Shown here: positions 18,645 through 27,431 of the stretch, one piece after another
Numbering within the stretch: position 1 is the stretch's first letter
How the letters are laid out: every line of letters starts with the position of its first letter
NCBI RefSeq assembly: GCF_900636535.1
Contig: NZ_LR134289.1
Coordinates: forward strand, 2,728,001-2,792,000
Origin: Chryseobacterium gleum
Lineage (GTDB): Bacteria; Bacteroidota; Bacteroidia; Flavobacteriales; Weeksellaceae
Direction of reading: 5' to 3'
DNA: 64,000 bases
Position numbers and translations under genes: made by a program
The notes under the pieces: generated by a model
What the model was told of the DNA's origin: nothing
Database searches by the model: none
What the model saw: only the letters and a program-made list of their open reading frames with translations

Positions 18645-18694
18645 CAGCAACAATCCTGATTGTCTGCTTTCTGCTGATAAAAAAATTGTTGCTG
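18645..18694. repeat. 10-bp inverted repeat CAGCAACAAT
   Basis: CAGCAACAAT (18645-18654) and ATTGTTGCTG (18685-18694) are perfect inverse copies separated by 30 bases, in the 299-bp gap between two minus-strand genes. No T run follows the second arm on the minus strand, so it is not a classical terminator of the gene at 18736. Confidence 0.5.
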
Positions 18695-18735
18695 CCATTA
18701 TTAATGAGATGTTGTAATTACTACAAATATAACAC

Positions 18736-19377
18736 TTAAAAACGGAATGTAGCAGCTGCACTCAAAGAAACCCTATGCAAACCTTCTTTCTGATCGTCAT
18801 CAAATTTATAAGTAACTCCGTTGTACTTCATTTTACTCAGCGTACCACCACTTAAGCCAACCTTTGGCCCTATAAGGAAGTTTTTGCTGATCTCATATTG
18901 ATAGCCAAAATCGATTTCTGCACCAAAAGTACTCCCTGTTCCTTTTACATCTCCTGTTTTTGTGGTGTAAGATATTACCCCCAGCGCAAGATCTGCAAAT
19001 ATTTTATGTCTTGTGGATGAATTATCATTTGAAATAAGGCCGGAAACTCCGAAGAATGTGATATTATCTTTTGTAGTCACAGGAACAGACACGGGCATTC
19101 CGTTCACATAACCAAGAAGATATCCGTCACTGGATGCACTGTAATTAGAATATTTCAAACCAAATGCAAGGCCATCTTTCACGGCATAATGCGCAGCAAT
19201 ATCAAAATTTAACCCGTTTTTAAGGTCTTTAACGTAGTCTTTTTCTTCTTTGCTAAGTCCGGAAATTGTTTTTGCTGTTCTCCAGGCATATCCTACGGAA
19301 GGTTTGATAGAAAATTTCTGTGCAAAAGAGATCATGGAAATGGAAAATACTCCAAGTGTGATTAATTTTTTTATCAT
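18736..19377 (-). CDS. outer-membrane beta-barrel protein
   Basis: A 213-aa exported protein; the signal peptide MIKKLITLGVFSISMISFAQ precedes alternating hydrophobic/polar strands (FSIKPSVGYAWRTA, GLAFGLKYSNYSAS, ITFFGVSGLIS, IFADLALGVISY, FGAEIDFGYQYEISKN, LSAAATFRF). The terminal aromatic Phe is typical of barrels assembled by BAM. It probably forms a small eight- or ten-stranded barrel; the role is unknown. The ATG at 19377 was chosen because the frame further upstream has no signal peptide and overlaps arfB. A TATTTTTG box at 19395-19402 on the same strand may be its own promoter. Confidence 0.85.
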   Translation of the reverse strand: MIKKLITLGVFSISMISFAQKFSIKPSVGYAWRTAKTISGLSKEEKDYVKDLKNGLNFDIAAHYAVKDGLAFGLKYSNYSASSDGYLLGYVNGMPVSVPVTTKDNITFFGVSGLISNDNSSTRHKIFADLALGVISYTTKTGDVKGTGSTFGAEIDFGYQYEISKNFLIGPKVGLSGGTLSKMKYNGVTYKFDDDQKEGLHRVSLSAAATFRF

Positions 19378-19424
19378 GGTTTTAAAATTTCCGGCAAAAA
19401 TAGAGTTTTCTCCGGAAAAACACA

Positions 19425-19817
19425 TTAAAACCTGAAACGTCTGTTTTCTTTTTTGTCTGAAAGCTTTTTCTTGCTGTCCAGTCTTTTCTGTTTCTGGGCT
19501 TTTGAAGGTTTGGTAGCCGTTCTTTTTTTGGGAATGATGAGGGCCTTATTTACGATTTCAGTTATTTTTTCAATGGCTTTATTTTTATTCATCAGCTGGG
19601 TTCTGCTTTCAGAAACGGTGAGAAATAAAAAACCATCTGCATTGATCCTGTTTTTCAGTTTATCCTGAATTAATATTTTCTCATCTTCATTAAAAAATTC
19701 TGATGCATTCACTTTCCAAAGTACGGTCACAGCAGTTTCTACTTTGTTTACATTCTGCCCTCCTGCCCCACTGCTGCGGGACGTCTTGAAACTGAGTTCT
19801 TTTGAAAAGTCTTTCAT
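19425..19817 (-). CDS. arfB: alternative ribosome-rescue factor ArfB / peptidyl-tRNA hydrolase
   Basis: A 130-aa release-factor-like hydrolase that frees peptides from stalled ribosomes lacking a stop codon. The catalytic GGQ loop is visible in SSGAGGQNVNK (GGQ at 19-21), followed by the family's VSESRTQLMNKNKAIEKI. The tail (about 97-130) is strongly basic (Lys/Arg/Gln), the part known to enter the empty mRNA channel. The ATG at 19817 is preferred to a TTG at 19844. It lies 36 bp downstream of menE on the same strand and is likely co-transcribed. Confidence 0.93.
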   Translation of the reverse strand: MKDFSKELSFKTSRSSGAGGQNVNKVETAVTVLWKVNASEFFNEDEKILIQDKLKNRINADGFLFLTVSESRTQLMNKNKAIEKITEIVNKALIIPKKRTATKPSKAQKQKRLDSKKKLSDKKENRRFRF

Positions 19818-19853
19818 TTCTTTACGTTTTAGATCCGATCTCAATAACCGTGG

Positions 19854-20876
19854 CTAAATATTTATACTTTTATACAGCTCCATTCTGTTTACTTTCCCGT
19901 TTGGTGTTCTCGGGATTTCTTTGATGAAAATAATTTCTTTGGGCTTATGGAAGCTTTTTTCAAACGGAATTTCTGAAATCTTTCTTTTCACCACATCAGA
20001 TTCCTCACCTTCAATAATCAATATCAATTTCTGTCCCAAACTCTCATCCGGCAGTCCCATAAATATTGCTTCGTTCGGAATATCCTTTTTCACTAAAGCT
20101 TCAAGGGTTTCAGGGAAAATTTTTGCCCCTCCGGAGTTGATTACATTGTCAATTCTTCCCAGGAATTTGAACTGATTTTCATTCCTGATTTCAACTAAAT
20201 CATTAGTTTGCAGTTCTTCAGCATTTACATTAGGTGCAAAAATTTCCAGGCAGCCTCTATCGTCCAGAGAAATCGTTACATTTTCAAAAACAGTGAAGTA
20301 TTCTTCCTGCTCCGGCATCAATTGTTTTAAACCAATATGGGAAAGGGTTTCGGACATTCCATAGGTTTCAAAAATACGGTTGGAATTACTAAGGTTCATC
20401 TTAAGGATCTTGCTTTTCAGGCTTTCTGAAACAGCAGCACCTCCGATAATCAGATTTTTAATCAGATGAAGTTTGTTCAGTGAATTCTCTACCTGAAGTG
20501 GCGTCATGGCACAAAAATCAATTTCTTCTTCCAGATTTTCTGCCGGTTTTAATGAAGGATCAGTAATTTTTAACTTCAGTTTTCTTTCTATAGAACGGAC
20601 AATCATCATTTTACCGGAAATGTATTCCACAGGCAGGCAAAGCAATGCCGTATCCCCTTCTTTTAATCCTAAAAAATTACAGGTCATCACTGCTGAATTG
20701 ACCATTTTCCTTTTCTCAATTTCAAAAATCTTTGGAATTCCTGTAGAACCTGAAGTCTGGACATTTACCCCAGTTTTTTCTGAGAACCATTCTTCCAGAA
20801 ATATTTTCACTTTTTTTTCAAATTCTGTATCGAATGATAATTTGTTAATATTGAGATTATTGAAGTCTATCAGCAT
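19854..20876 (-). CDS. menE: o-succinylbenzoate-CoA ligase (menaquinone biosynthesis)
   Basis: An adenylate-forming enzyme that activates o-succinylbenzoate with CoA in menaquinone synthesis. The 340-aa length is short for ANL enzymes (around 450 or more) but usual for Bacteroidota MenE. The P-loop TSGSTGIPK is at 41-49, the A5 motif ETYGMSETLSHIG is central, LGRIDNVINSGGAKIFPE marks the domain hinge, and the catalytic lysine of PRTPNGKVNR is Lys328. No other men gene is in the window. The family is certain; the substrate rests on the length, hinge and usual flavobacterial assignment. Confidence 0.88.
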   Translation of the reverse strand: MLIDFNNLNINKLSFDTEFEKKVKIFLEEWFSEKTGVNVQTSGSTGIPKIFEIEKRKMVNSAVMTCNFLGLKEGDTALLCLPVEYISGKMMIVRSIERKLKLKITDPSLKPAENLEEEIDFCAMTPLQVENSLNKLHLIKNLIIGGAAVSESLKSKILKMNLSNSNRIFETYGMSETLSHIGLKQLMPEQEEYFTVFENVTISLDDRGCLEIFAPNVNAEELQTNDLVEIRNENQFKFLGRIDNVINSGGAKIFPETLEALVKKDIPNEAIFMGLPDESLGQKLILIIEGEESDVVKRKISEIPFEKSFHKPKEIIFIKEIPRTPNGKVNRMELYKSINI

Positions 20877-20928
20877 AATTTCCGTAAATAAATTCTACAG
20901 TAAATTTAAAAAAAATTTCAAAAAGTTC

Positions 20929-20958
20929 TTGTAAGTAAAGAAAAAAGCTGTAAATTTG
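20929..20958 (+). promoter_or_regulatory. promoter of tRNA-Gln
   Basis: TTG (20929-20931), exactly 19 bases, then TAAATTTG (20951-20958), a near-ideal Bacteroidota sigma-70 promoter 18 bases before the mature tRNA. Confidence 0.8.
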
Positions 20959-20976
20959 CACCACTAAAACAAACAG

Positions 20977-21047
20977 AGACCCATGGTGTAGCGGTAACAC
21001 TACTGATTTTGGTTCAGTCATCTGGGGTTCGAATCCCTGTGGGTCTA
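20977..21047 (+). tRNA. tRNA-Gln (anticodon TTG)
   Basis: A full cloverleaf is visible: acceptor stem AGACCCA with TGGGTCT, D-arm with GTAGCGGTAAC, anticodon stem ACTGA/TCAGT with the 7-base loop TTTTGGT (anticodon TTG at 21009-21011), and T-arm GGGGTTCGAATCCC. The 3' CCA is not encoded (the discriminator A is followed by CAA). It is transcribed from its own promoter, divergently from menE, and ends in a terminator three bases later. Confidence 0.97.
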
Positions 21048-21049
21048 CA

Positions 21050-21078
21050 AACCATCCTTTTTAAGGATGGTTTTTGTT
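21050..21078 (+). terminator. terminator of tRNA-Gln
   Basis: AACCATCCTT pairs with AAGGATGGTT around TTT, followed by a T-rich run. Confidence 0.88.
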
Positions 21079-21234
21079 TTTTATCCAACTTCAATTTATT
21101 TATTCTATCAGGGAGTATACATTACAGCAATTTTGGAAAGCAGAATATGTAATACCTATCCAATTTTTAACGTATACATCTGGATAGCTACCCACTTCAT
21201 CACAACTTTAGGTATTTGTCTTAGATAATGATTA

Positions 21235-21268
21235 AAAAGACTGCCCTCTATAATGAAAGCAGCCTTTG
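21235..21268 (-). terminator. terminator of the 21298 secreted-protein gene
   Basis: Minus strand: AAGGCTGC pairs with GCAGTCTT (one G-U) across a loop of about 14 bases, followed by TTTTTAATC. Confidence 0.7.
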
Positions 21269-21297
21269 TTTATAATATTTTTTTGAATTCTATAAAA

Positions 21298-22323
21298 CTA
21301 AAAAAGTCTTGTAAGTATCACTTTATACTGTAAGCTTGCATCACCATTGTTGGTAAGATCTATTGTTCCGGCTGATGGCATTGTTAATGTATAATTGAAT
21401 GCAATATTAGTCCCACCTGCAGCACAATTTGGGATTCCTGACCAAACAACGGTTGTTGTAAATCTGTTCACTTCAGTAAAAGTAGGAGCTTTAGCAGTGG
21501 TATCTGTGTTTAAAATTCCATCTATTCCTTTGATTGAGAAGGAATTGTTAATAGCATTATTAGTGACATAATATTCTGCAATACCAATGCGCCCACAACT
21601 ATTACTAACGTTTATCACAGCTTTATATACTGCATTATTGGCAAGACCTGCAATCAAGGTATTTGTAGCACCTGATGTTATGGTAACTGTGTTATTAATA
21701 ACCGTTCCATAAATATTGTCAACAGCTTTGTTCAGGACACCATTGGCATCTGAATATACCGGCGTAATAAGGGTAGCACCTGCTGCCACATCCATGGTTC
21801 TTACTCTGGTACTGCCTGCAACATCTAAAGTATTGGTAGGAGTATTGGTTGCGACACCTATATTACCCAGGGTTAAGTCCATTGACCAATCACTTCCACC
21901 AGGAACACGAGAAATAATAAATGCACCATTATTACTATTAAAATTAGGATTTATACCCATTATGGCTTGTTTTACTCCCGTCGCTCCTGTAGTTCTTAAG
22001 ATCGATAATATGGAACTGTTAACAACAGGATTTTCTATCAGCAATCCTGTATTGGTAGCTTCCCCGCCACCAATGCCCGTAGCGGTTCCCCTGTTTTTTA
22101 TATGGAGATTCGATAGTGGCGTGGTATTACCAATACCTACATTACCTGCCGAAGTTACTGTAAAATCATTGGCTTGTTGCGCATCGGTTGGAGAGCCGGT
22201 TGCCGGATTATCTTTTGCGCCATCAACGTGAAGTATGCCTTGAGGGTTTGGAGTATTGATCCCTACCTGTGAAAATGCAATGACAGAAAAGAATATCATT
22301 GCCAGAGTGAAGTTTTTTTTCAT
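21298..22323 (-). CDS. secreted VGINTPNPQG-family protein, paralog 1
   Basis: A 341-aa exported protein; signal peptide MKKNFTLAMIFFSVIAFSQ, then the family's mature start VGINTPNPQGILHVDGAKDN. Residues about 30-200 carry repeats of the NVGIGNTTPLSNLHI type, as seen in tail-fibre and adhesin stalks. The C-terminal part (about 215-341) has paired Cys (SCGRIGIAEYYV and GIPNCAAGG) and differs from the C-terminus of the other two paralogs. I see no T9SS sorting domain. The ATG at 22323 is chosen because it gives the signal peptide directly; the frame extends 15 codons upstream. Probably a surface or extracellular structural protein; function unknown. Confidence 0.8.
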   Translation of the reverse strand: MKKNFTLAMIFFSVIAFSQVGINTPNPQGILHVDGAKDNPATGSPTDAQQANDFTVTSAGNVGIGNTTPLSNLHIKNRGTATGIGGGEATNTGLLIENPVVNSSILSILRTTGATGVKQAIMGINPNFNSNNGAFIISRVPGGSDWSMDLTLGNIGVATNTPTNTLDVAGSTRVRTMDVAAGATLITPVYSDANGVLNKAVDNIYGTVINNTVTITSGATNTLIAGLANNAVYKAVINVSNSCGRIGIAEYYVTNNAINNSFSIKGIDGILNTDTTAKAPTFTEVNRFTTTVVWSGIPNCAAGGTNIAFNYTLTMPSAGTIDLTNNGDASLQYKVILTRLF

Positions 22324-22539
22324 TTTCTTAAATTTAAAATTGTGTGATTTGAGTATTTTAAGAAACATTCACTTACTATTTAAACTTTCATTTAAATAAA
22401 GCTAAATTTCAATCAAATTTACACTTTTTAACATCATTACAATGTTAAATTAATACAAATAACAGATTATAAAAACCATATCTATAACACAATATTTTAT
22501 ATTCTTAAATTAAGATTCCAATCTCAAACCGATAATGCA

Positions 22540-23088
22540 CTACGTTTGAGTGTTTCGAAAGGTTGGCCTAATAATAAAAGTAAATGCTACGGTTATCAGC
22601 AATATCCCAAACTCCAGTAGAAATCCCCATAACCCTGCAAAAAAAAGCCTTAAAATAGTCTCTGCAGTAAATTCAACATAATCACTTTCTATACTGTATG
22701 TAATCCAACCAGGGAATTTGCCTTTACTGTAATATGTTAAAGTACCAGCCCTGTAATCCATGAACGCAGCAATTGTTTCTAAATAAAGCTTTGATGCAGA
22801 CCACAGTGATACAAATCCTCCTATAAGAAAAAAAGGAATTACTGTTAAAAAATAATTGAGTCTAACATCTTTATCCCTGATATTTCCTCTTAAAAAAATC
22901 AACAATTTCCAATTTGGAATAAAGCAAAGAAAAAGAAATTCAATTTCAAGAAGAATTAAAAAAACTGAAATACAAAGCGAAGATGTACTGGTATTTATAA
23001 AAACTGCAGCCACCATGGGAATTAAAAGCACCATCATTGAAACAGAAATAATACCCAACACGCTGTTTGATACAGATTTTCTTTTCAT
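22540..23088 (-). CDS. small integral membrane protein, unknown
   Basis: A 182-aa protein with about four transmembrane helices: VLGIISVSMMVLLIPMVAAVF, SLCISVFLILLEIEFLFLCF, YFLTVIPFFLIGGFVSLW and LWGFLLEFGILLITVAFTFI. Between helices 3 and 4 lies a soluble stretch of about 45 aa containing FMDYRAGTLTYYSKGKFPGW. No catalytic motif and no family recognised. It is located between two paralogous secreted-protein genes on the same strand (216 bp and 54 bp gaps), so it may share their transcript, but no functional link is visible. Confidence 0.7.
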   Translation of the reverse strand: MKRKSVSNSVLGIISVSMMVLLIPMVAAVFINTSTSSLCISVFLILLEIEFLFLCFIPNWKLLIFLRGNIRDKDVRLNYFLTVIPFFLIGGFVSLWSASKLYLETIAAFMDYRAGTLTYYSKGKFPGWITYSIESDYVEFTAETILRLFFAGLWGFLLEFGILLITVAFTFIIRPTFRNTQT

Positions 23089-23142
23089 TCCCTGCAGCTA
23101 CTTACCTGAAATATTTATATTGAATTTTATTTACTTTTATTA

Positions 23143-24444
23143 TTAATTAACTGCAACAGCATAAATTGCATTTTCAGACCATGACCCTCCTATTGAATTT
23201 AATCCGGCTCCTGCTACAGTACCACTTGCCTGAGTATTCCCAACAACATATCTGTAAGTTTTAGCTGTTCCGGATGTATTATTAATCTGTATAGTACCTG
23301 TGGCTACATTATATTTCTGTCCTCCATTATATGGCCCCACCAATTGAAAGCTCATTAAGGTAGGTCTGATGACGTCTGGAGACTGAGTACCAGTCTGTCC
23401 AATTGTTGTCAGATTGCTCTCCGAGAAGGTGCTTCTTACAAACAACCAGTCATTAGCTGTAATGGTCCCACGTGGCGCTACTAGTAATGAAATAGTTACC
23501 ATCCATTTCCCCGGTGGTAAAGTAATGGATGATCCTGTATATCTAAAATCTGAGAATTGAGAAAAAGGAAGATCATACCCTGCTCCTAATGATCCTACAG
23601 CAACATTTGCTGACGCTGTTTTCCATTCTGCCGTACCATTAGTATCAGTTGCTGTAAGTACTGCTCCTACCGGAACTGAACCTTGGGTCGTGTTTTCAAA
23701 TCTCCGGGTTCCTATAGTATGAAAGTTAGTTTGTGGATTTGTGGTTCCAATTCCCACTCTTCCATTTTTATTTAAAGTCATTAATGCACTTCCTGTATCC
23801 GTAGCTCCTGCAAAAAGCTGCAATACATTAGCATCATTTCCTAGTCCATAGAAATCGTCACCAGCAGTACTATTCCATAATGCTAATTTTTTACCATTAC
23901 CAGGACCTAGATCTAAACGGTTCTTAGGAGTTGTTGTTCCTATACCAATTCTATTGGTAACTGCATCTACTGAAAATGTGCTCCCATCTACTGAAAAGTG
24001 ATTGGTTCCAGTAGTAGCAGTACTTGTAAAAGCTAAAGAGTTGGTTCCCTGAGCTACTGTACGGGCTCCTGTAAGTGTTCCGTTTGAATTATAAATATTA
24101 GTATTTGCTGATACGGGAAGATCTTTCCAGGTCGCAACACCATTCGCATCAGATGTTAAAACTCTCGCATTTCCCTGGGTTCCATCTACAATTTTTAGTG
24201 CCCCATTGGTTGTGGAACGAATATCAAGTTTGTTTGTAGGGCTTACTGTTCCCATTCCGACATTCCCATTGCTAAGCACAACAAAATCATTAGACTGTTG
24301 AGCCACTGTCGGAACTCCTGTTGAAACATTATCTTTTGCCCCATCTACATGAAAAGAGCCTTGAGGATTAGGAGTATTTATGCCTACCTGGGAAAAAGCT
24401 AGACTTGAGAAAAGCATTCCTGATGAAATGATTATTTTTTTCAT
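23143..24444 (-). CDS. secreted VGINTPNPQG-family protein, paralog 2
   Basis: A 433-aa exported protein; signal peptide MKKIIISSGMLFSSLAFSQ, then VGINTPNPQGSFHVDGAKDN. Repeated stalk-like modules follow: NVGMGTVSPTNKLDI, RIGIGTTTPKNRLDL, RVGIGTTNPQTNFHT, alternating with VLTSDANGVATWKDL-type segments. The C-terminal domain (about 300-433) begins YTGSSITLPPGKWMVTI and ends GGSWSENAIYAVAVN, closely matching the C-terminus of the paralog at 29037. The architecture resembles phage-tail-fibre or trimeric-adhesin shafts with a globular tip (inference). The start was set at 24444 so that the signal peptide is N-terminal. Confidence 0.82.
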   Translation of the reverse strand: MKKIIISSGMLFSSLAFSQVGINTPNPQGSFHVDGAKDNVSTGVPTVAQQSNDFVVLSNGNVGMGTVSPTNKLDIRSTTNGALKIVDGTQGNARVLTSDANGVATWKDLPVSANTNIYNSNGTLTGARTVAQGTNSLAFTSTATTGTNHFSVDGSTFSVDAVTNRIGIGTTTPKNRLDLGPGNGKKLALWNSTAGDDFYGLGNDANVLQLFAGATDTGSALMTLNKNGRVGIGTTNPQTNFHTIGTRRFENTTQGSVPVGAVLTATDTNGTAEWKTASANVAVGSLGAGYDLPFSQFSDFRYTGSSITLPPGKWMVTISLLVAPRGTITANDWLFVRSTFSESNLTTIGQTGTQSPDVIRPTLMSFQLVGPYNGGQKYNVATGTIQINNTSGTAKTYRYVVGNTQASGTVAGAGLNSIGGSWSENAIYAVAVN

Positions 24445-24760
24445 TTGTTTACGTTTTAAAAAAGTTTGATGTTTAAATTTTTTTCTTTTGTGTGTATTTA
24501 GAATCGTACTGAAAAACATGACCGGTCTGAAATTTTTTCAATGTTCGAATTAGATGATGCAAACTTACTGCCTGTAAACAAGAAAAATCCTACATCAAAA
24601 ACACTTCAATATACAAATAATTGAATTTCAAATAATTACAAAACAAGTGAAGTAGCTTTGAAGTAAATAGAAAAAGTGAATTATTAACTATTTAGAAGTC
24701 ATTTTGTGGATGAATAAAGAAAAAAATAAATACCTCACACTGATATTCTATGAATCATTT

Positions 24761-24789
24761 AAAAAGCAGGGACCATGAAAATCCCCGCT
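24761..24789 (-). terminator. orphan terminator-like hairpin
   Basis: Minus strand: AGCGGGGA pairs with TCCCTGCT (one mismatch) across a 9-base loop, then TTTTTAAA. No gene ends nearby on this strand, so it may close an unannotated small RNA from the 24.8-25.0 kb spacer, or be chance. Confidence 0.35.
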
Positions 24790-25020
24790 CATAAACACAA
24801 ACAATTTTCAAACATGAAAGAATGAAAAAAAAATTAATTCGTTATAAATGTATCAATATTATCTGTTCATAACATTACGCTAAATATACTTCACACTTAA
24901 ATGAATTAACAAACAGCATTTTATATATTGACTGGAGTATTTTTGAAGTATATTTTACGCTCTGTACGTGTAAGAATAATCTATAATTAATTAATTTTTT
25001 AATCATATTCATAAAAAAGT

Positions 25021-25028
25021 TATTTTTG
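25021..25028 (+). promoter_or_regulatory. possible -7 element of the TPR regulator gene
   Basis: TATTTTTG fits TAnnTTTG 20 bases before the ATG at 25049; no clear upstream TTG at the usual spacing. Confidence 0.35.
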
Positions 25029-25048
25029 CTTTAATAATTTTTTAAAAT

Positions 25049-26473
25049 ATGTTCCCCAATTTTAGAATTAAAACACTCTATCTGATTTTCTTTTTTTTCT
25101 CCATATTGTATAACGCTCAGGATTTTTCTTTTCAGCCTGAACCTATAAAAACAACATTAGAATACAGGAAGAAATTAGACGCAAAAGGAGCTTTAAAATT
25201 TAATATTAATGCTATTAAACAATATGAAGAAAGTAATGATACTAAAGGTATTATTATGGCATATACCAATATAGCAAGCTTATTAAACGGACTTGGCAGA
25301 AATAAGGAAAGTCTGGAATATCTTGACAAGGCTAAAAAAGAGCTGCTTCGTAGTAATGATCCTTTTCTAAATGCCAATTTATATAATGAATACGGAAGAA
25401 CCTATACACGTCTGGGACTTTATGAACAATCTAATGCAGCCTTTGACCAGGCAAAAACTTATATAAAGAAAATTTCTGATCTTAAGCAGAGAGAATTTGC
25501 CCAGGATTACAACTATTCATGGAAACAGCAAAACCTGCCTAAAGATAAAAATTTTGACTCTTTGCGGGCTATAAAGAAGAAAATAATGGGTGTAAAGCCT
25601 GATATTACTTCTTATACAAGAACAGCAGATCAGTTTATTGCAAAAAAAACTCATTTAGATTCTGCTGAATATTATATGAATAAAGCCATGGACCTTTCGG
25701 ATGATGCATCTGATGTTGAAAAAGCAACTGCATTGTTCAGCTATGGAGATCTCTTTAATGTGAAAGGAGATAAAAAAAAAGCATTAGAATATTATCTGCA
25801 GTCACTTGATATCTTTCAAAAAACGGAAAATACTCCAACTTCCTTACTGACGGTATATGATACGCTTTCAAGTGTATATAAGTCTTTGAATGAAATTGAC
25901 AAATCCAATGAGTATCTAAGAAAATACACTGTTCTTAATGATGATATCAATAAAAACGAAAAAGAAGCTATAAATCTTGCTGTCAATAAGCTCATTGAGT
26001 TAAAACATGAGGAGAAGGAAAAAGAAAGAAAAACATTTTATGTGATAGCTCTGGCTATTATCGCTGTATTTTTAATATTATTCTATTTCATACGAAAAAT
26101 TTATATCAAAAAGGAGCTCAAAAAAGATAAGATTATTGAAAAAAAGATCTTGGAAACAGATGTTCTTAAATTAAAAGTAAACGACTCTTTTGAAGAAATC
26201 ATCCAATTGATGGAGAGCAGAAGTCCTTTATTTTTGATACGTTTTAAGGAAGTCTATCCTGAATTCTATGAAAAATTAATTACGCATACACTAGAACTTA
26301 CAGAGCATGATATAAAATTCAGTGCCTATATCAGATTAAACCTTACCAATAAAGAAATCTGTCAGTATGAAAACATCAGCTTACGGGGAGTAGAAACAAA
26401 AAGATATAGACTCAAGAAAAAGCTGAAACTATCACCTGAGACTGAACTTCAGAAGTGGATTCTGGAGCTTTAA
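25049..26473 (+). CDS. membrane-anchored TPR protein with cytoplasmic LuxR-like helix-turn-helix
   Basis: A 474-aa protein in three parts. The signal sequence (about 1-23, ending YNAQ) leads to a periplasmic region of tetratricopeptide-like repeats (about 40-300; for example AYTNIASLLNGLGRNKESLEYLDKA and KGDKKKALEYYLQSLDIF). A single transmembrane helix at about 329-348 (FYVIALAIIAVFLILFYFI) is followed by a charged linker and a C-terminal DNA-binding domain (about 410-474: TEHDIKFSAYIRLNLTNKEICQYENIS, then VETKRYRLKKKLKL). The topology suggests a one-component membrane transcription factor. It is divergent from secreted paralog 2 and may control it (inference). A terminator follows. Confidence 0.85.
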   Translation: MFPNFRIKTLYLIFFFFSILYNAQDFSFQPEPIKTTLEYRKKLDAKGALKFNINAIKQYEESNDTKGIIMAYTNIASLLNGLGRNKESLEYLDKAKKELLRSNDPFLNANLYNEYGRTYTRLGLYEQSNAAFDQAKTYIKKISDLKQREFAQDYNYSWKQQNLPKDKNFDSLRAIKKKIMGVKPDITSYTRTADQFIAKKTHLDSAEYYMNKAMDLSDDASDVEKATALFSYGDLFNVKGDKKKALEYYLQSLDIFQKTENTPTSLLTVYDTLSSVYKSLNEIDKSNEYLRKYTVLNDDINKNEKEAINLAVNKLIELKHEEKEKERKTFYVIALAIIAVFLILFYFIRKIYIKKELKKDKIIEKKILETDVLKLKVNDSFEEIIQLMESRSPLFLIRFKEVYPEFYEKLITHTLELTEHDIKFSAYIRLNLTNKEICQYENISLRGVETKRYRLKKKLKLSPETELQKWILEL

Positions 26474-26490
26474 GATATTTTACTTTATTC

Positions 26491-26522
26491 AAAAAAAGAC
26501 CTTCATGTAAGGTCTTTTTTAT
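26491..26522. terminator. bidirectional terminator
   Basis: AAAAAAAGACCTT and AAGGTCTTTTTTT form a long stem around a 5-base loop, with A and T tracts on both sides; it serves the converging genes ending at 26473 and 26540. Confidence 0.88.
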
Positions 26523-26539
26523 TATAATTCAACGCTGCA

Positions 26540-27172
26540 TTATTTTTTAAGTTCATCAATCTCTTCCTGTATTGACCTGATCCGGTCTCTTAATTCCTGA
26601 CTTACCTTGCCCGGAATCTTTTTTATCTTTCTTAAATCCAGAGCCAGCATAATGGAAGCAATTCCCATGAATATGAAGGAAACACCGGTAAGGGTTACCA
26701 AGGAAATTCCAGTAAATACCGGGTTGAATATCAGCAATAGAGAAAATATAATCCCTCCCGCGCTGGCAAGAGCCACATTTCCCCAGCTCATTATTCTCAT
26801 GCTTTTCAGGTCAAAGGCAAAACCTAATAGCTGAAAAGAACGGAACAACAATGTGAATCCGATGACAAACGGAAGTACTGCCATAGAAATCTGAGGGTTT
26901 GCGATAAGATAAATTCCTATTGCCGTTGTTAATAATCCACTCACAAGAAACCAGCCCCAACCCTGCAGGGATTTGCTGTTCTGTAAAGAAAAGAATATTT
27001 CAGTAATGCCTGAAAATAAGAATGAAACACTGAAAAAGATAGAAAGTGTCACATACGTTGCAAGCGGTACACTGAAAACATAAAAACCGAAGATCAGGAA
27101 CAGAATTCCGAAGATTAACGGGATATACCAATGTTTTACAGTATTGGTAAGGGTTTGAAATAAATTGGCCAT
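26540..27172 (-). CDS. HdeD family membrane protein
   Basis: A 210-aa integral membrane protein with about six hydrophobic helices arranged as three repeated pairs, typical of HdeD/DUF308: WYIPLIFGILFLIFGFYVFSV, LATYVTLSIFFSVSFLFSGI, GWFLVSGLLTTAIGIYLIANP and so on. The GxxLTxxGIYLIxNP phrase and the third pair IFSLLLIFNPVFTGISLVTLTG are characteristic. A cytoplasmic coiled-coil tail (about 180-210, ELRDRIRSIQEEIDELKK) follows. In E. coli HdeD is linked to acid resistance; the role here is not known. It is monocistronic and shares the bidirectional terminator at 26491. Confidence 0.88.
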   Translation of the reverse strand: MANLFQTLTNTVKHWYIPLIFGILFLIFGFYVFSVPLATYVTLSIFFSVSFLFSGITEIFFSLQNSKSLQGWGWFLVSGLLTTAIGIYLIANPQISMAVLPFVIGFTLLFRSFQLLGFAFDLKSMRIMSWGNVALASAGGIIFSLLLIFNPVFTGISLVTLTGVSFIFMGIASIMLALDLRKIKKIPGKVSQELRDRIRSIQEEIDELKK

Positions 27173-27377
27173 AGGTGTCTTTTTTGGTTCTTCCTACTTT
27201 GTGATGCGGTGTTCGGTTCGTCCGCAGGAATTTCAACATCAGATGTAAATTTTCACCTTAATTTGAAATATAACCTGTTACTAATGTACAAAAAATAAGT
27301 TGGAAAAACTATGATATCCTCCCGAATTGTTCTTATCTGCAGTTCTCTTAAAAGTTTAATTTCACTACTATCCACAA

Positions 27378-27408
27378 ACAAAAAAAGTGAAAATCACATG
27401 ATTTCCAC
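27378..27408 (-). terminator. terminator of the amino-acid permease gene
   Basis: Minus strand: GTGGAAATCA pairs with TGATTTTCAC (one G-U), followed by seven T residues, 24 bp after the stop codon. Confidence 0.75.
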
Positions 27409-27431
27409 CTTTTCAAAGATTGTTTTAATTC

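Larger units (their letters stand above)
24445..25048. other. 604-bp AT-rich intergenic region
   Basis: Upstream spacer of two divergent genes (secreted paralog 2 on minus, TPR regulator on plus). Apart from an isolated terminator-like hairpin near 24765 and a -7-like box at 25021, I see no ORF, tRNA or repeat. Its length is unusual for this window. Confidence 0.6.
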
